Below are positions 21,650 through 29,060 of a stretch of DNA of 33,614 bases, one piece after another. The translations under genes were made by a program, and so were the position numbers. This DNA comes from Clostridium beijerinckii HUN142 (lineage in GTDB: Bacteria; Bacillota; Clostridia; Clostridiales; Clostridiaceae). The number at the start of each line of letters is the position of its first letter. The stretch's first letter is position 1. Below the pieces are notes generated by a model. That model saw only the letters and a program-made list of their open reading frames with translations. It searched no databases and was not told the origin of the DNA. The stretch covers positions 1 through 33,614 of the forward strand of contig NZ_JHXK01000043.1 in assembly GCF_000621745.1 (NCBI RefSeq), in the 5' to 3' direction.

Positions 21650-22549
21650 ATGAACAATAACATATTATTAGAATCGGGTACTGGGGAATTAGAAATAATA
21701 GAATTTATAGCAAATGGAAATCATTATGCAATTAATGTTGTAAAGGTTAAAGAGGTAATAGAAATGCCTTCAAACTTAACTAAATTGCCAGATCCTAAGC
21801 CAGAGATAGCTGGTCTCATACTATGCAGGGATGAAATACTTACTTTGATTGATTTAAAATACATATTAACAAAAAGATCCGCAGGAAACCTTGGCTCTAA
21901 AGTTATAGTTTGTGAGTTTAATAAAATTAAGGTTTCGTTTAATATTGACGATATAGTTGGAGTTCATCGTATAGGATGGGAAGAAATAAGAAAACCTGAT
22001 GATTTATCAGAAAATTCATTAGCTGTTGGAAATATACTTTTAAATGGGAAAGTATTAATTATGCTTGATTTTGAAAAAATAGTTACAGATATTTGTCCAA
22101 GTATTGGAATAAGTGAAGATAGACTTATACAAGTAGATTATAAGGATAGATCATCTATAAAATTAGTTATGGCTGATGACTCTGCTTTAATTAGAAGGCT
22201 ATTAAAAGATACGCTTACAAAAGCAGGATTTAAGAATTTAAGAATTTTTGATGATGGTAAACAAGCGTTAGATTTTATTAAAGAATTAGCGGCAAACAAA
22301 GGGGAAGAGTTTATTAAAGAAGCTCATCTACTTATTACAGATATAGAAATGCCTCAGATGGATGGTCTTACATTGACAAGAAAAATAAAAGAAGATGAAA
22401 CATTGAAAAAGCTTCCTGTTGTAATATTCTCATCACTAATTACAGGAGAATTAAGACATAAGGGAGAATCTGTTGGGGCAAATGCACAATTAAGCAAGCC
22501 TGAAGTAAGTGAGCTTGTTGATACAATAGATAGGCTATTAGGTGTGTAG
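21650..22549 (+). CDS. cheV: CheV chemotaxis coupling protein (CheW domain plus receiver)
   Basis: The first ~155 residues are a CheW domain (GNHYAINVVKVKEVIEMP, IAGLILCRDEILTLIDL) and the last ~125 a response-regulator receiver. The receiver has the acidic pair D176-D177 in MADDSA, phosphoacceptor D231 in LLITDIEMPQMDG, and conserved K283 in LSKPE. CheV couples chemoreceptors to the kinase CheA, and receiver phosphorylation tunes adaptation. At 299 residues it is full length. ATG 21650 has a GGGGGAGAG box. No other chemotaxis gene is adjacent, and a terminator follows immediately, so it is a stand-alone unit. Confidence 0.93.
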   Translation: MNNNILLESGTGELEIIEFIANGNHYAINVVKVKEVIEMPSNLTKLPDPKPEIAGLILCRDEILTLIDLKYILTKRSAGNLGSKVIVCEFNKIKVSFNIDDIVGVHRIGWEEIRKPDDLSENSLAVGNILLNGKVLIMLDFEKIVTDICPSIGISEDRLIQVDYKDRSSIKLVMADDSALIRRLLKDTLTKAGFKNLRIFDDGKQALDFIKELAANKGEEFIKEAHLLITDIEMPQMDGLTLTRKIKEDETLKKLPVVIFSSLITGELRHKGESVGANAQLSKPEVSELVDTIDRLLGV

Positions 22550-22641
22550 AAAATTGATATTTAAAGTGTTTATCATTATGCCAAAACACAACTAGAATAA
22601 TTAAATTTTAGGTCTGCTAAAATTAATCTAATAGGATAGTT

Positions 22642-22674
22642 AAAGGTATGAGTGAAAAATTCATGCCTTTTTTA
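22642..22674 (+). terminator. Terminator downstream of cheV
   Basis: AAAGGTATGA pairs with TCATGCCTTT (10 bp, one G-U) and is followed by TTTATT. Its T-tract also begins copy 3 of the dispersed repeat. Confidence 0.8.
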
Positions 22675-22983
22675 TTCTCTAAGAAATTATATAGTTGAAT
22701 AATTTGTGGACATTGTGCCATTGAGGGTATAAATTATGGGAAAGGCTGATTCAGAAGGTAGTCTTTTAAAAGAGAATAAAAAAGAAAATATATTCGCCTG
22801 TATAAAATGTTTTTATATAGAGAAAAGTTCAATATTGTAGAAAAGTTACGTATTGCAGCATAGCAGCTCTTTTAAGTAGTGCATAGCTGCCATTTCTAAT
22901 ATGCAGATTTTTCCCACATACACTTAAGAAGGCGGATGCGTAAAAAAATCCCTGATTCCGCAGTCGCTTGTGATTTTGTTCTT
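22670..22983 (+). repeat. Dispersed intergenic repeat, copy 3 (longest)
   Basis: About 314 bases, starting in the cheV terminator tail and ending at GATTTTGTTCTT. The first ~92 bases match copy 1 (1788-1882); the start, middle and last 76 bases match copy 2 (18565-18758). A possible hairpin is GCAGCT/AGCTGC at about 22864-22890. A 34-codon ORF with a GAGGG box lies inside (22736-22840). I see no transposase, clear terminal inverted repeat or target duplication. Confidence 0.6.
22736..22840 (+). CDS. Possible 34-residue small protein inside the dispersed repeat
   Basis: ATG 22736 is preceded by TTGAGGG with about six bases spacing. The peptide starts MGKADSEGSLLKENKK and has a CIKC pair near its middle. 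In copy 1 the same start is conserved, but a TCA-to-TAA difference closes it after five codons; in copy 2 the frame is not recognisable. This could be a real small ORF or a chance frame in a repeat. There is no known family I can name. Confidence 0.25.
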   Translation: MGKADSEGSLLKENKKENIFACIKCFYIEKSSIL

Positions 22984-23026
22984 TAATGCGGATATACAAT
23001 TAATTAAAGGAAATGTTATATGACAA

Positions 23027-23056
23027 TTGATTATTATATGGAAAATATTGTATAAT
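23027..23056 (+). promoter_or_regulatory. Possible promoter of the first L,D-transpeptidase gene
   Basis: TTGATT (23027-23032), 18 bases, TATAAT (23051-23056). It would give a leader of about 165 bases. Confidence 0.45.
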
Positions 23057-23124
23057 ATGTAATGTACAATTACTAATAATATGTTATATTATTCAAGAGA
23101 TTTTATATTTTACAATGAGCTATC

Positions 23125-23157
23125 AAAGGAGGAATAATGTATATAACAGCTTTATAA
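23125..23157 (+). other. Strong Shine-Dalgarno followed by a six-codon ORF in the leader
   Basis: AAAGGAGG (23126-23133) is followed by ATG TAT ATA ACA GCT TTA TAA (23137-23157), the peptide MYITAL. It lies 70 bases upstream of the first L,D-transpeptidase start. This may be a leader peptide, or the remains of a lost gene start. Confidence 0.35.
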
Positions 23158-23226
23158 TATCTATATAAAAATTTCTTGTATGTGCAAAAATTTAATATTT
23201 ATAGAATCTTATATAAGGGGGTTTTT

Positions 23227-24468
23227 ATGGAAAAGAAACAAAATAGATCTAATAAAATTACTAAAGAGATGATAGCCTTTTTTTATTGTCTGAGCATTGT
23301 ATTTTTAATTTCTTTTATTAATAGTATAGGTGCCTATGCTGAAACCCAAAATGAGAAACAAAAGTCACCTGAAACATATACTTTAATATTGCAAGAAAGA
23401 GGAGGAGCTCAGGAGCAAATTAATGGATCTGACATTGGTTTGAAAATTGATTCGGGTATTACATTTGATAATAAATTGTTACAGGATTCTATAAATAAGC
23501 TAAGTTGCTCTGATGATAGCAAAGTTGTTCAATCTGGAAATGCTACTTTAGTCTATGTAAATAATAGTTATGTAATATCAAAAGAAATTTATGGAAATAA
23601 AATAAACAAAGATATATTATATAAAAGTATAGTAAAAGCGATTCAAAATGGAGATACGATATTAAATTTAGAAGCTACTAACTGTTACCAAAGTTCAGAG
23701 CCTAGATTCAAAATAAGTTCTCCAGTAGTTGTTAGTGCTAGGGATACACTTAATAGATATCTGTCTTCCAAAATTACTTATAATTTTGGAGGATTAACAC
23801 AATATCTAGATAGTTCAACAATAAAGAATTGGATTGGCGTTGATAGCAATTTTAATGTAACAATTGATGAAAATATGGTTAGAAACTATGTAGATAATAT
23901 GGCGAATACTTACGCAGCATCACTAGGAACAAGCATAAAAGTTAGTGGTGGAGATAATGGTAATAATCATAGTTGGATTATCAATACTTCAGAGGAAGCA
24001 AAAGCTCTAATTGATAATATAAAGAGTGGACAAACTATAAGCAAATATCCAATATACACTCAAACTTCTACATCCAGTTATTTTAGTAATGTTGGTGATA
24101 CTTTTGTTGAAGTTGATAAGGGTAAACAACATTTATGGTTCTACAAGGATGGGTATCTTGTGGTAGAAGGGGATCTAGTTACAGGTAACGAAAGCACTGG
24201 ACATGGAACACCGACAGGTGTATTTTACTTAAATTCAAAACAAAGAGATTCAGTATTAAGAGGCGAAGATTATGCAGCACCAGTTAGTTTTTGGATGCCT
24301 TTTATTAAGAATGATATTGGTCTCCATGATGCAAGTTGGAGAGATGAATTTGGAGGGGAAATATATAAGACAGATGGTTCGCATGGATGCGTAAATTTAC
24401 CGTATTACGTAGCAAAGGCAATATTTGATAATATTAGTCCAGGCTGTCCTGTTATTGTTCATGAGTAA
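23227..24468 (+). CDS. Secreted L,D-transpeptidase (YkuD) with PG_binding_4-like domain
   Basis: The frame is open from TTG 23176, but only ATG 23227 has a box (GGGGG). The 413-residue protein has a signal peptide ending near SIGAYA-ET, so it should be exported without a membrane anchor. Residues about 40-275 form PG_binding_4-like domains (repeated YVISKEIYGNKINKD type motif, GSDIGLKID), the first of which looks N-terminally truncated compared with the downstream paralogue. The C-terminal YkuD domain (about 295-413) has FVEVDKGKQHLWFYKDG, TGVFYLN, H in GLHDASW and the catalytic SHGCVNLP with C388. It forms 3-3 cross-links or attaches proteins to peptidoglycan. Confidence 0.9.
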   Translation: MEKKQNRSNKITKEMIAFFYCLSIVFLISFINSIGAYAETQNEKQKSPETYTLILQERGGAQEQINGSDIGLKIDSGITFDNKLLQDSINKLSCSDDSKVVQSGNATLVYVNNSYVISKEIYGNKINKDILYKSIVKAIQNGDTILNLEATNCYQSSEPRFKISSPVVVSARDTLNRYLSSKITYNFGGLTQYLDSSTIKNWIGVDSNFNVTIDENMVRNYVDNMANTYAASLGTSIKVSGGDNGNNHSWIINTSEEAKALIDNIKSGQTISKYPIYTQTSTSSYFSNVGDTFVEVDKGKQHLWFYKDGYLVVEGDLVTGNESTGHGTPTGVFYLNSKQRDSVLRGEDYAAPVSFWMPFIKNDIGLHDASWRDEFGGEIYKTDGSHGCVNLPYYVAKAIFDNISPGCPVIVHE

Positions 24469-24531
24469 TAATGTCATGTATTTCTAAGTAATGCATGATA
24501 ATTAAAAATTTAATTTATTAATAAATAATGC

Positions 24532-24575
24532 AAAGGAAAATTTTGATCTTTTTAGATCAGGATTTTCCTTTTTTA
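24532..24575 (+). terminator. Terminator after the first L,D-transpeptidase gene
   Basis: AAAGGAAAAT pairs with ATTTTCCTTT around an inner GATC/GATC stem and is followed by TTTT. Confidence 0.85.
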
Positions 24576-24766
24576 TATGTAATAATAAATATTTTACAAT
24601 TAATAACTCGAATTTAAAATGTTCTAAATATAATTGTAATTACATAATTATTAAAATATAAAATATTTTTAAAAAGTTAATTATTATACATTCTCGGATT
24701 ATAAGTTATGATTCTAGGATTTATAAATAGAAATTGTAATGTTGAATTATGTCAGGTGGGATAAGT

Positions 24767-26149
24767 GTGGGAAAACAAATATTGCAGTACGCAAAACATC
24801 AAAAAAAAATAATAATGATTATTTGTGTCTTAATAGCCATATATTCACTAGTTTCGATACATTTTATTAATCATTTTTATTTTGGTTCAACAATTAACTG
24901 TATTGATGTTTCTAATAAAACTGTGCAAGAGGCAGAAGAAGAAATATTATCTAAAACAGATACATATTCATTGGAATTAGAAGAACGGTATGATGTAAAG
25001 GAACGAATAAATGGAAAGGATATTAATTTAATATATGATTTAGGAAATAAAATTAAAGAGCTAAAAAATAAGCAAATTGCATTTGGATGGATTTTATCTT
25101 TTCTAGGAAAGGAGAATTATGTAATTACAGACGCTGTATCGTATAATGAAGATTTATTAAAGAAAAGTTTCATTAATCTTTCTTGTGTAACAGGAAACAG
25201 TGTAGTAGAACCTAAAAATCCTGAATTAGAATATAAAGATAATGGATATATAATTAATAAAGAAATATATGGGAATAAGATTAATAAAGACGCTTTGTAT
25301 GAACACTTAATAAAGGCAATCATGAATGGAGAAGAGAAAATTAATTTAGAATCAATTAATTGTTATGAAAATCCTAAGTATATATCAACATCTAAGGAAG
25401 TTATTGATGCTAAAAACAAACTAGATAGATATGTAGCATCAAAAATTACATATTCCTTTGGTGAAGATAATGAAGTTATTGATGGATCCATAATACACAA
25501 TTGGCTTAAGGTAAGCCAAGATTATTCAGTTACAATTGATGAAAAAAAAGTTTATGAGTATATGAAAAAAATTGCTAATACGTATAATACATCAGGTAAA
25601 ACAAGAGATTTCAAAACATCTTTAGGAACAATAACAAAAGTTAGTGGAGGAAATTATGGATGGATAATTGATACTTCACAGGAAGCAAAAGAGTTGATTA
25701 AAGATATTGAGAAAGGAGAAAATATAGCAAAAGAGCCTATATATAAGCAAGTTGCTTTATCTCATGATAGTAATGACATAGGGAATACTTATGTGGAAAT
25801 TAATATGAATATTCAACACTTATGGTATTACAAAAATGGAATACTTGTAATAGAAGGTGATGTTGTTACAGGTAATGCAAGCAGAGGTTCTCCGACTCCA
25901 ACTGGAGTTTATCAATTAAATTATAAGCAAAAGGATGCTACCTTGAAAGGCGAAAATTATAGTAGTCCTGTTTCTTTCTGGATGCCTTTTTATGGGAATG
26001 TTGGTATACATGATGCAAGTTGGAGATCAGAGTTTGGTGGAAATATATATAAAGCGAATGGTTCGCATGGATGTGTTAATGCACCATATTACTTAGCAAA
26101 GGTGCTGTTTAATAATATTGAAGAAGGGACTCCGGTAGTTTGTTATTAG
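24767..26149 (+). CDS. Membrane-anchored L,D-transpeptidase (YkuD) with PG_binding_4-like domains
   Basis: This is a paralogue of the preceding gene. The frame opens at ATG 24749 with no ribosome binding site. The AGGTGGGA box lies between that ATG and GTG 24767, which is the likely start (460 residues). A single N-terminal membrane segment (about 14-33) follows a basic stretch and has no signal-peptidase site, so it should stay anchored. Two PG_binding_4-like units follow (SNKTVQEAEEEIL, then IINKEIYGNKINKDALYEHL), then the YkuD domain with H in GIHDASW and SHGCVNAP, catalytic C436. It probably cross-links peptidoglycan through the L,D pathway. Separate terminators indicate independent expression. 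Confidence 0.9.
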   Translation: MGKQILQYAKHQKKIIMIICVLIAIYSLVSIHFINHFYFGSTINCIDVSNKTVQEAEEEILSKTDTYSLELEERYDVKERINGKDINLIYDLGNKIKELKNKQIAFGWILSFLGKENYVITDAVSYNEDLLKKSFINLSCVTGNSVVEPKNPELEYKDNGYIINKEIYGNKINKDALYEHLIKAIMNGEEKINLESINCYENPKYISTSKEVIDAKNKLDRYVASKITYSFGEDNEVIDGSIIHNWLKVSQDYSVTIDEKKVYEYMKKIANTYNTSGKTRDFKTSLGTITKVSGGNYGWIIDTSQEAKELIKDIEKGENIAKEPIYKQVALSHDSNDIGNTYVEINMNIQHLWYYKNGILVIEGDVVTGNASRGSPTPTGVYQLNYKQKDATLKGENYSSPVSFWMPFYGNVGIHDASWRSEFGGNIYKANGSHGCVNAPYYLAKVLFNNIEEGTPVVCY

Positions 26150-26180
26150 TAGAGATTCTAAAATGATTAAATTAAAATAA

Positions 26181-26219
26181 AATATAAATCCCAATCATTA
26201 TGTTGGGGCTTATATTTTT
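26181..26219 (+). terminator. Terminator after the second L,D-transpeptidase gene
   Basis: AATATAA-CCCAA pairs with TTGGG-TTATATT around a short loop, followed by TTT. Confidence 0.75.
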
Positions 26220-26468
26220 ATAAATGGATATATTAGAAAACATTTACAAAGGAAATTTATTAGTATATAATAAATTCATGCCGATCAATAAAAATGGAAA
26301 ATTGATATTTAATGGTTTTCCTATAATAGAGTTTTATTTGAACATGGACAAGATTATTTAATAACAAAAAAGAGTTTAATTGATTAAATAATTAAATTAA
26401 GAAAATTTGTAAATACTTTAACTAAGTAATAGTACTAGAATAAATACATTTTTTAGGAGGAATTAATT
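26220..26468. other. Upstream region of the orphan EIIB gene
   Basis: AT-rich; no gene, no clear promoter and no RAT or cre-like site that I can defend. The TAGGAGG box at 26454-26460 serves the EIIB gene. Confidence 0.35.
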
Positions 26469-26780
26469 ATGATAAAAATTAGATTATTTTGTGCAGCAGG
26501 AATGTCAACAAGTCTTTTAGTTAATAAAATGAATGATGCAGCCAAGACTAAAGGTATAGAAGTAGATATTGAAGCTTTTCCAGAAAGTCAAATGGATAAA
26601 AATCTAGATGGCGTAAATGTTGCATTGTTGGGACCACAAGTTGGATATACATTAGGAAAGGCAAAGAAAATTTGTGAGCCATTAGGAATTCCAGTAGATG
26701 TAATACCAATGGTTGATTATGGAATGATGAATGGTCAAAAAGTATTGGATTTTGCATTGAAGTTAGCAGACAAGAAATAA
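26469..26780 (+). CDS. PTS EIIB, lactose/cellobiose family, stand-alone
   Basis: The 103-residue protein is a complete single-domain EIIB of the lactose/cellobiose type. It begins with the phosphocysteine loop LFCAAGMSTSLLVNKM (C8), with GPQVGY in the middle, as in CelB/LicB-type domains. It should accept phosphate from an EIIA and pass it to a sugar bound by an EIIC. Neither an EIIA nor an EIIC of this family is nearby, and the gene has its own terminator, so it is an orphan that may serve a transporter elsewhere or have a regulatory role. ATG 26469 has a TAGGAGG box. Confidence 0.9.
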   Translation: MIKIRLFCAAGMSTSLLVNKMNDAAKTKGIEVDIEAFPESQMDKNLDGVNVALLGPQVGYTLGKAKKICEPLGIPVDVIPMVDYGMMNGQKVLDFALKLADKK

Positions 26781-26820
26781 ATGCAAAATAAGTTTAAGCA
26801 TTCATAAAATATTTAATTTA

Positions 26821-26858
26821 AATAAGCTTTCAAGTTGTTTTGGAAAGCTTATTTTTTT
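26821..26858 (+). terminator. Terminator after the orphan EIIB gene
   Basis: AATAAGCTTTC pairs with GAAAGCTTATT (11 bp), loop about ten bases, then a run of T. Confidence 0.88.
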
Positions 26859-26905
26859 ATGCTTTAAATTTACTATATATTGAGAAAAGGAAATAGAAAA
26901 AACGT

Positions 26906-26921
26906 ATTGTATCCGTACAAT
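26906..26921. promoter_or_regulatory. Palindrome upstream of the aminotransferase gene, possible operator
   Basis: ATTGTA-TCCG-TACAAT, perfect 6-base arms, 71 bases before the start codon. No regulator is assigned. Confidence 0.3.
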
Positions 26922-26991
26922 TTACTTTTTTTGTTTTATATGATATTTTAATTAATAATAAAATACAAAAGAAAAGAAGGTGATACATTTT

Positions 26992-28146
26992 ATGAATGAA
27001 AAATTTGTTTATGCTCCAGGACCAACAAGTGTAAGAGAAAATGTCAGATTAGAAAGAGCTAGGATAACTACTAATCCAGATGTTGATGAAGAATTTGTAG
27101 AATTCTATAAAAATACTTGCGATAAAATAGGGGAAATAATTAAAACAAAAAATCCTGTATATATACTAAGTGGTGAAGGTATTTTAGGATTGGAAGCGGC
27201 ATGTGCATCTCTTACTGAACCAGGTGATAGAGTACTTGTCTTAGACAATGGGATTTATGGGAGAGGTTTTAAGGACTTTGTTGAAATGTATGGAGGAGAA
27301 GTGGTATATTTTTCATGCGATTATAACAGAGCTATAGATGAAAAGAAGTTAAATGAATTTTTAAAGGTAGATCATAATTTTAAATATGCAACAATAGTTC
27401 ATTGTGATACTCCAACGGGAGTTTTAAATGATTTATCTAAGGTATGTCCATTATTAAATGAGTATGGAATTTTAACTGTTGTTGATTCTGTTTCTGCAAT
27501 GGGTGGAGAAGAAATAAGGGTTGATGATTGGAAAATTGATATAGCATTAGGTGGATCTCAGAAAGCATTTTCAGCTCCAGCTGGATTAACTATGGTAAGT
27601 ATCAGCGAAAAAGCTAAAGAAGCAATGAAAAATAGAAAGACTCCAGTAATAGGGTTTTACTGTAATCTTAATATCTGGGAAAATTATTACACAAATAAGT
27701 GGTTCCCATATACAATGCCAATAAGTGATATCATGGGTTTAGATAAAGCAGTTGATAATATTTTGGATGAAGGAATTCAAAATGTGCTTGAAAGACATGA
27801 AAAGATAGCATATGCAACTAGGAAAGCTGTTAGTGAATTTGGACTTGAATTATTTTTATTAGATGGTTATTCAAATACAGTGACAGCGGTTAAAATACCA
27901 GAAAGCATAGGAGCTCAGAGGCTTAAAAACCATATGTTGAGTAAATACAATACTTTGATTATAACATCGCTAAATCCATATGAAGATATAATTTTAAGAG
28001 TAGGACATATGGGAGAGAATGCAAAAGTCGATAAGCTTCTCTATGCATTAAACATAATTGAGAATGGATTAAAGGATCTTGGATTTGAAAGTGATAAGGA
28101 ACTAGTAAGTTTATTTAGTAAGTATTTAGAAGAGAGGAATTTTTGA
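26992..28146 (+). CDS. Class-V PLP-dependent aminotransferase (serine/alanine-glyoxylate type)
   Basis: The frame opens at GTG 26980, but the AAGGTGAT box overlaps that codon and places the start at ATG 26992 (384 residues). Class-V features: the N-terminal YAPGPTSV motif, SGEGILGLEAA for phosphate binding, VHCDTPTG, D165 in VVDSVSAMGG for the pyridine nitrogen, and the PLP lysine K191 in GGSQKAFSAPAGL. The family includes alanine-glyoxylate, serine-pyruvate, 2-aminoethylphosphonate-pyruvate and pyridoxamine-pyruvate aminotransferases. Substrate cannot be read from the sequence, and no phosphonate or photorespiration genes are near. A single-gene unit about 200 bases before an ECF S component. 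Confidence 0.85.
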   Translation: MNEKFVYAPGPTSVRENVRLERARITTNPDVDEEFVEFYKNTCDKIGEIIKTKNPVYILSGEGILGLEAACASLTEPGDRVLVLDNGIYGRGFKDFVEMYGGEVVYFSCDYNRAIDEKKLNEFLKVDHNFKYATIVHCDTPTGVLNDLSKVCPLLNEYGILTVVDSVSAMGGEEIRVDDWKIDIALGGSQKAFSAPAGLTMVSISEKAKEAMKNRKTPVIGFYCNLNIWENYYTNKWFPYTMPISDIMGLDKAVDNILDEGIQNVLERHEKIAYATRKAVSEFGLELFLLDGYSNTVTAVKIPESIGAQRLKNHMLSKYNTLIITSLNPYEDIILRVGHMGENAKVDKLLYALNIIENGLKDLGFESDKELVSLFSKYLEERNF

Positions 28147-28340
28147 CGAAGGTTTAATTATTCAGGTAAATAAATTCTAAATAATATAGTTCATTCTTGA
28201 TAAGATTATTTAGTATACAATGTATGATAGCTTAAGATGGATTTTGATGAATTAAATTTTTTAGAGTTTGTATATAGTGGATAATATTAAAATCAACAAT
28301 TTAGTTACTAATTATATAATAAGCAAAGGTGGGGTAAGGA

Positions 28341-28874
28341 ATGGAAATAAACAGAAGAAAAAGCAAATTTAAAACAAAAGACATGGTAGAAACAGCATTA
28401 TTAACAGCACTAATATTTGTTGCAACAGCATTTATAAATATTAGATTACCGATATTAGCTACTGGTGGATTAGTTCATTTAGGAACTGTAATGTTATTTG
28501 TTACAGCAATTGTTTTCGGAAAAGAGAAGGGAGCTATAGCTGCTGCTGTAGGAATGGCAATATTTGATTTATCATCAGGATGGGCACTTTGGGCTCCATT
28601 CACGTTCGTAGTAAGAGGGGTTATGGGATACATGGTTGGTGCTATAACATGGAGTAAAAATGAAGAAGGTAATAGTATTGTACTTAATCTTTTAGCAATT
28701 ATACTATCAGGTATTTGGATGATAGCTGGATACTACATTACTGAAGGAATTCTTTATGGAAACTGGGTAGCACCAGTTGCATCAATACCTGGAAATGTAA
28801 CTCAAATTATTATTGGATTATTACTGGGATTACCTATTACTAAAGTACTTAGAAGATATAAAAAGTATATTTAA
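28341..28874 (+). CDS. ECF transporter S component, substrate unknown
   Basis: The 177-residue protein has about five to six membrane segments and the early pattern of an S component: basic N-terminus, then MVETALLTALIFVATAFINIRLP, then GGLVHLGTVMLFV, and IFDLSSGWALWAPFTFVVRG. This looks like the COG4720 group, whose members have been linked to vitamin B6 or thiamin-precursor uptake. It would rely on an EcfAA'T module elsewhere. I see no TPP, FMN or preQ1 riboswitch in the 190 bases upstream, so substrate prediction by regulation fails. A weak pointer to vitamin B6 is the PLP enzyme gene just upstream. Confidence 0.82.
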   Translation: MEINRRKSKFKTKDMVETALLTALIFVATAFINIRLPILATGGLVHLGTVMLFVTAIVFGKEKGAIAAAVGMAIFDLSSGWALWAPFTFVVRGVMGYMVGAITWSKNEEGNSIVLNLLAIILSGIWMIAGYYITEGILYGNWVAPVASIPGNVTQIIIGLLLGLPITKVLRRYKKYI

Positions 28875-28880
28875 ATGCAC

Positions 28881-28929
28881 AAAAATGATGCTGTGAAGTG
28901 ATTTGTATTACTTCACAGCATCATTTTTT
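28881..28929 (+). terminator. Terminator after the ECF S component gene
   Basis: AAAAATGATGCTGTGAAGT pairs perfectly with ACTTCACAGCATCATTTTT (19 bp), ten-base loop, T-run included. The A/T symmetry would also allow termination on the other strand. Confidence 0.9.
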
Positions 28930-28965
28930 GAATTTAGCAAAGTCTATAATAAATGATAATATCTT

Positions 28966-28982
28966 ATGAAATTTTATTTCAT
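28966..28982. promoter_or_regulatory. 17-bp perfect palindrome, candidate operator of the rpiA-like operon
   Basis: ATGAAAT-TTT-ATTTCAT. MurR/RpiR-family operators often have TGAAA...TTTCA arms. It lies 11 bases upstream of the -35 of the operon promoter and the operon encodes a MurR/RpiR protein. Confidence 0.55.
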
Positions 28983-28993
28983 GAAGAATAATA

Positions 28994-29022
28994 TTGACGA
29001 AATAAATATATCATATTATGAT
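28994..29022 (+). promoter_or_regulatory. Promoter of the rpiA-like operon
   Basis: TTGACG (28994-28999), 17 bases, TATGAT (29017-29022); predicted start near 29029, leader about 32 bases. Confidence 0.6.
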
Positions 29023-29060
29023 TATATTAACTTTATACTGTATTTAGGAGGGTATTGAGA

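Noticed and set aside
22904..22985. T-box or other known riboswitch in the repeat region before the L,D-transpeptidase
   Set aside because: No T-box motif and no match to a riboswitch consensus I know; the sequence is shared with another intergenic region before an unrelated gene.
26220..26468. cre or RAT site upstream of the orphan EIIB
   Set aside because: Only weak, scattered resemblance in AT-rich sequence; no paired RAT/terminator structure.
28147..28340. Riboswitch upstream of the ECF S component
   Set aside because: No TPP, FMN, preQ1 or cobalamin consensus elements could be recognised.
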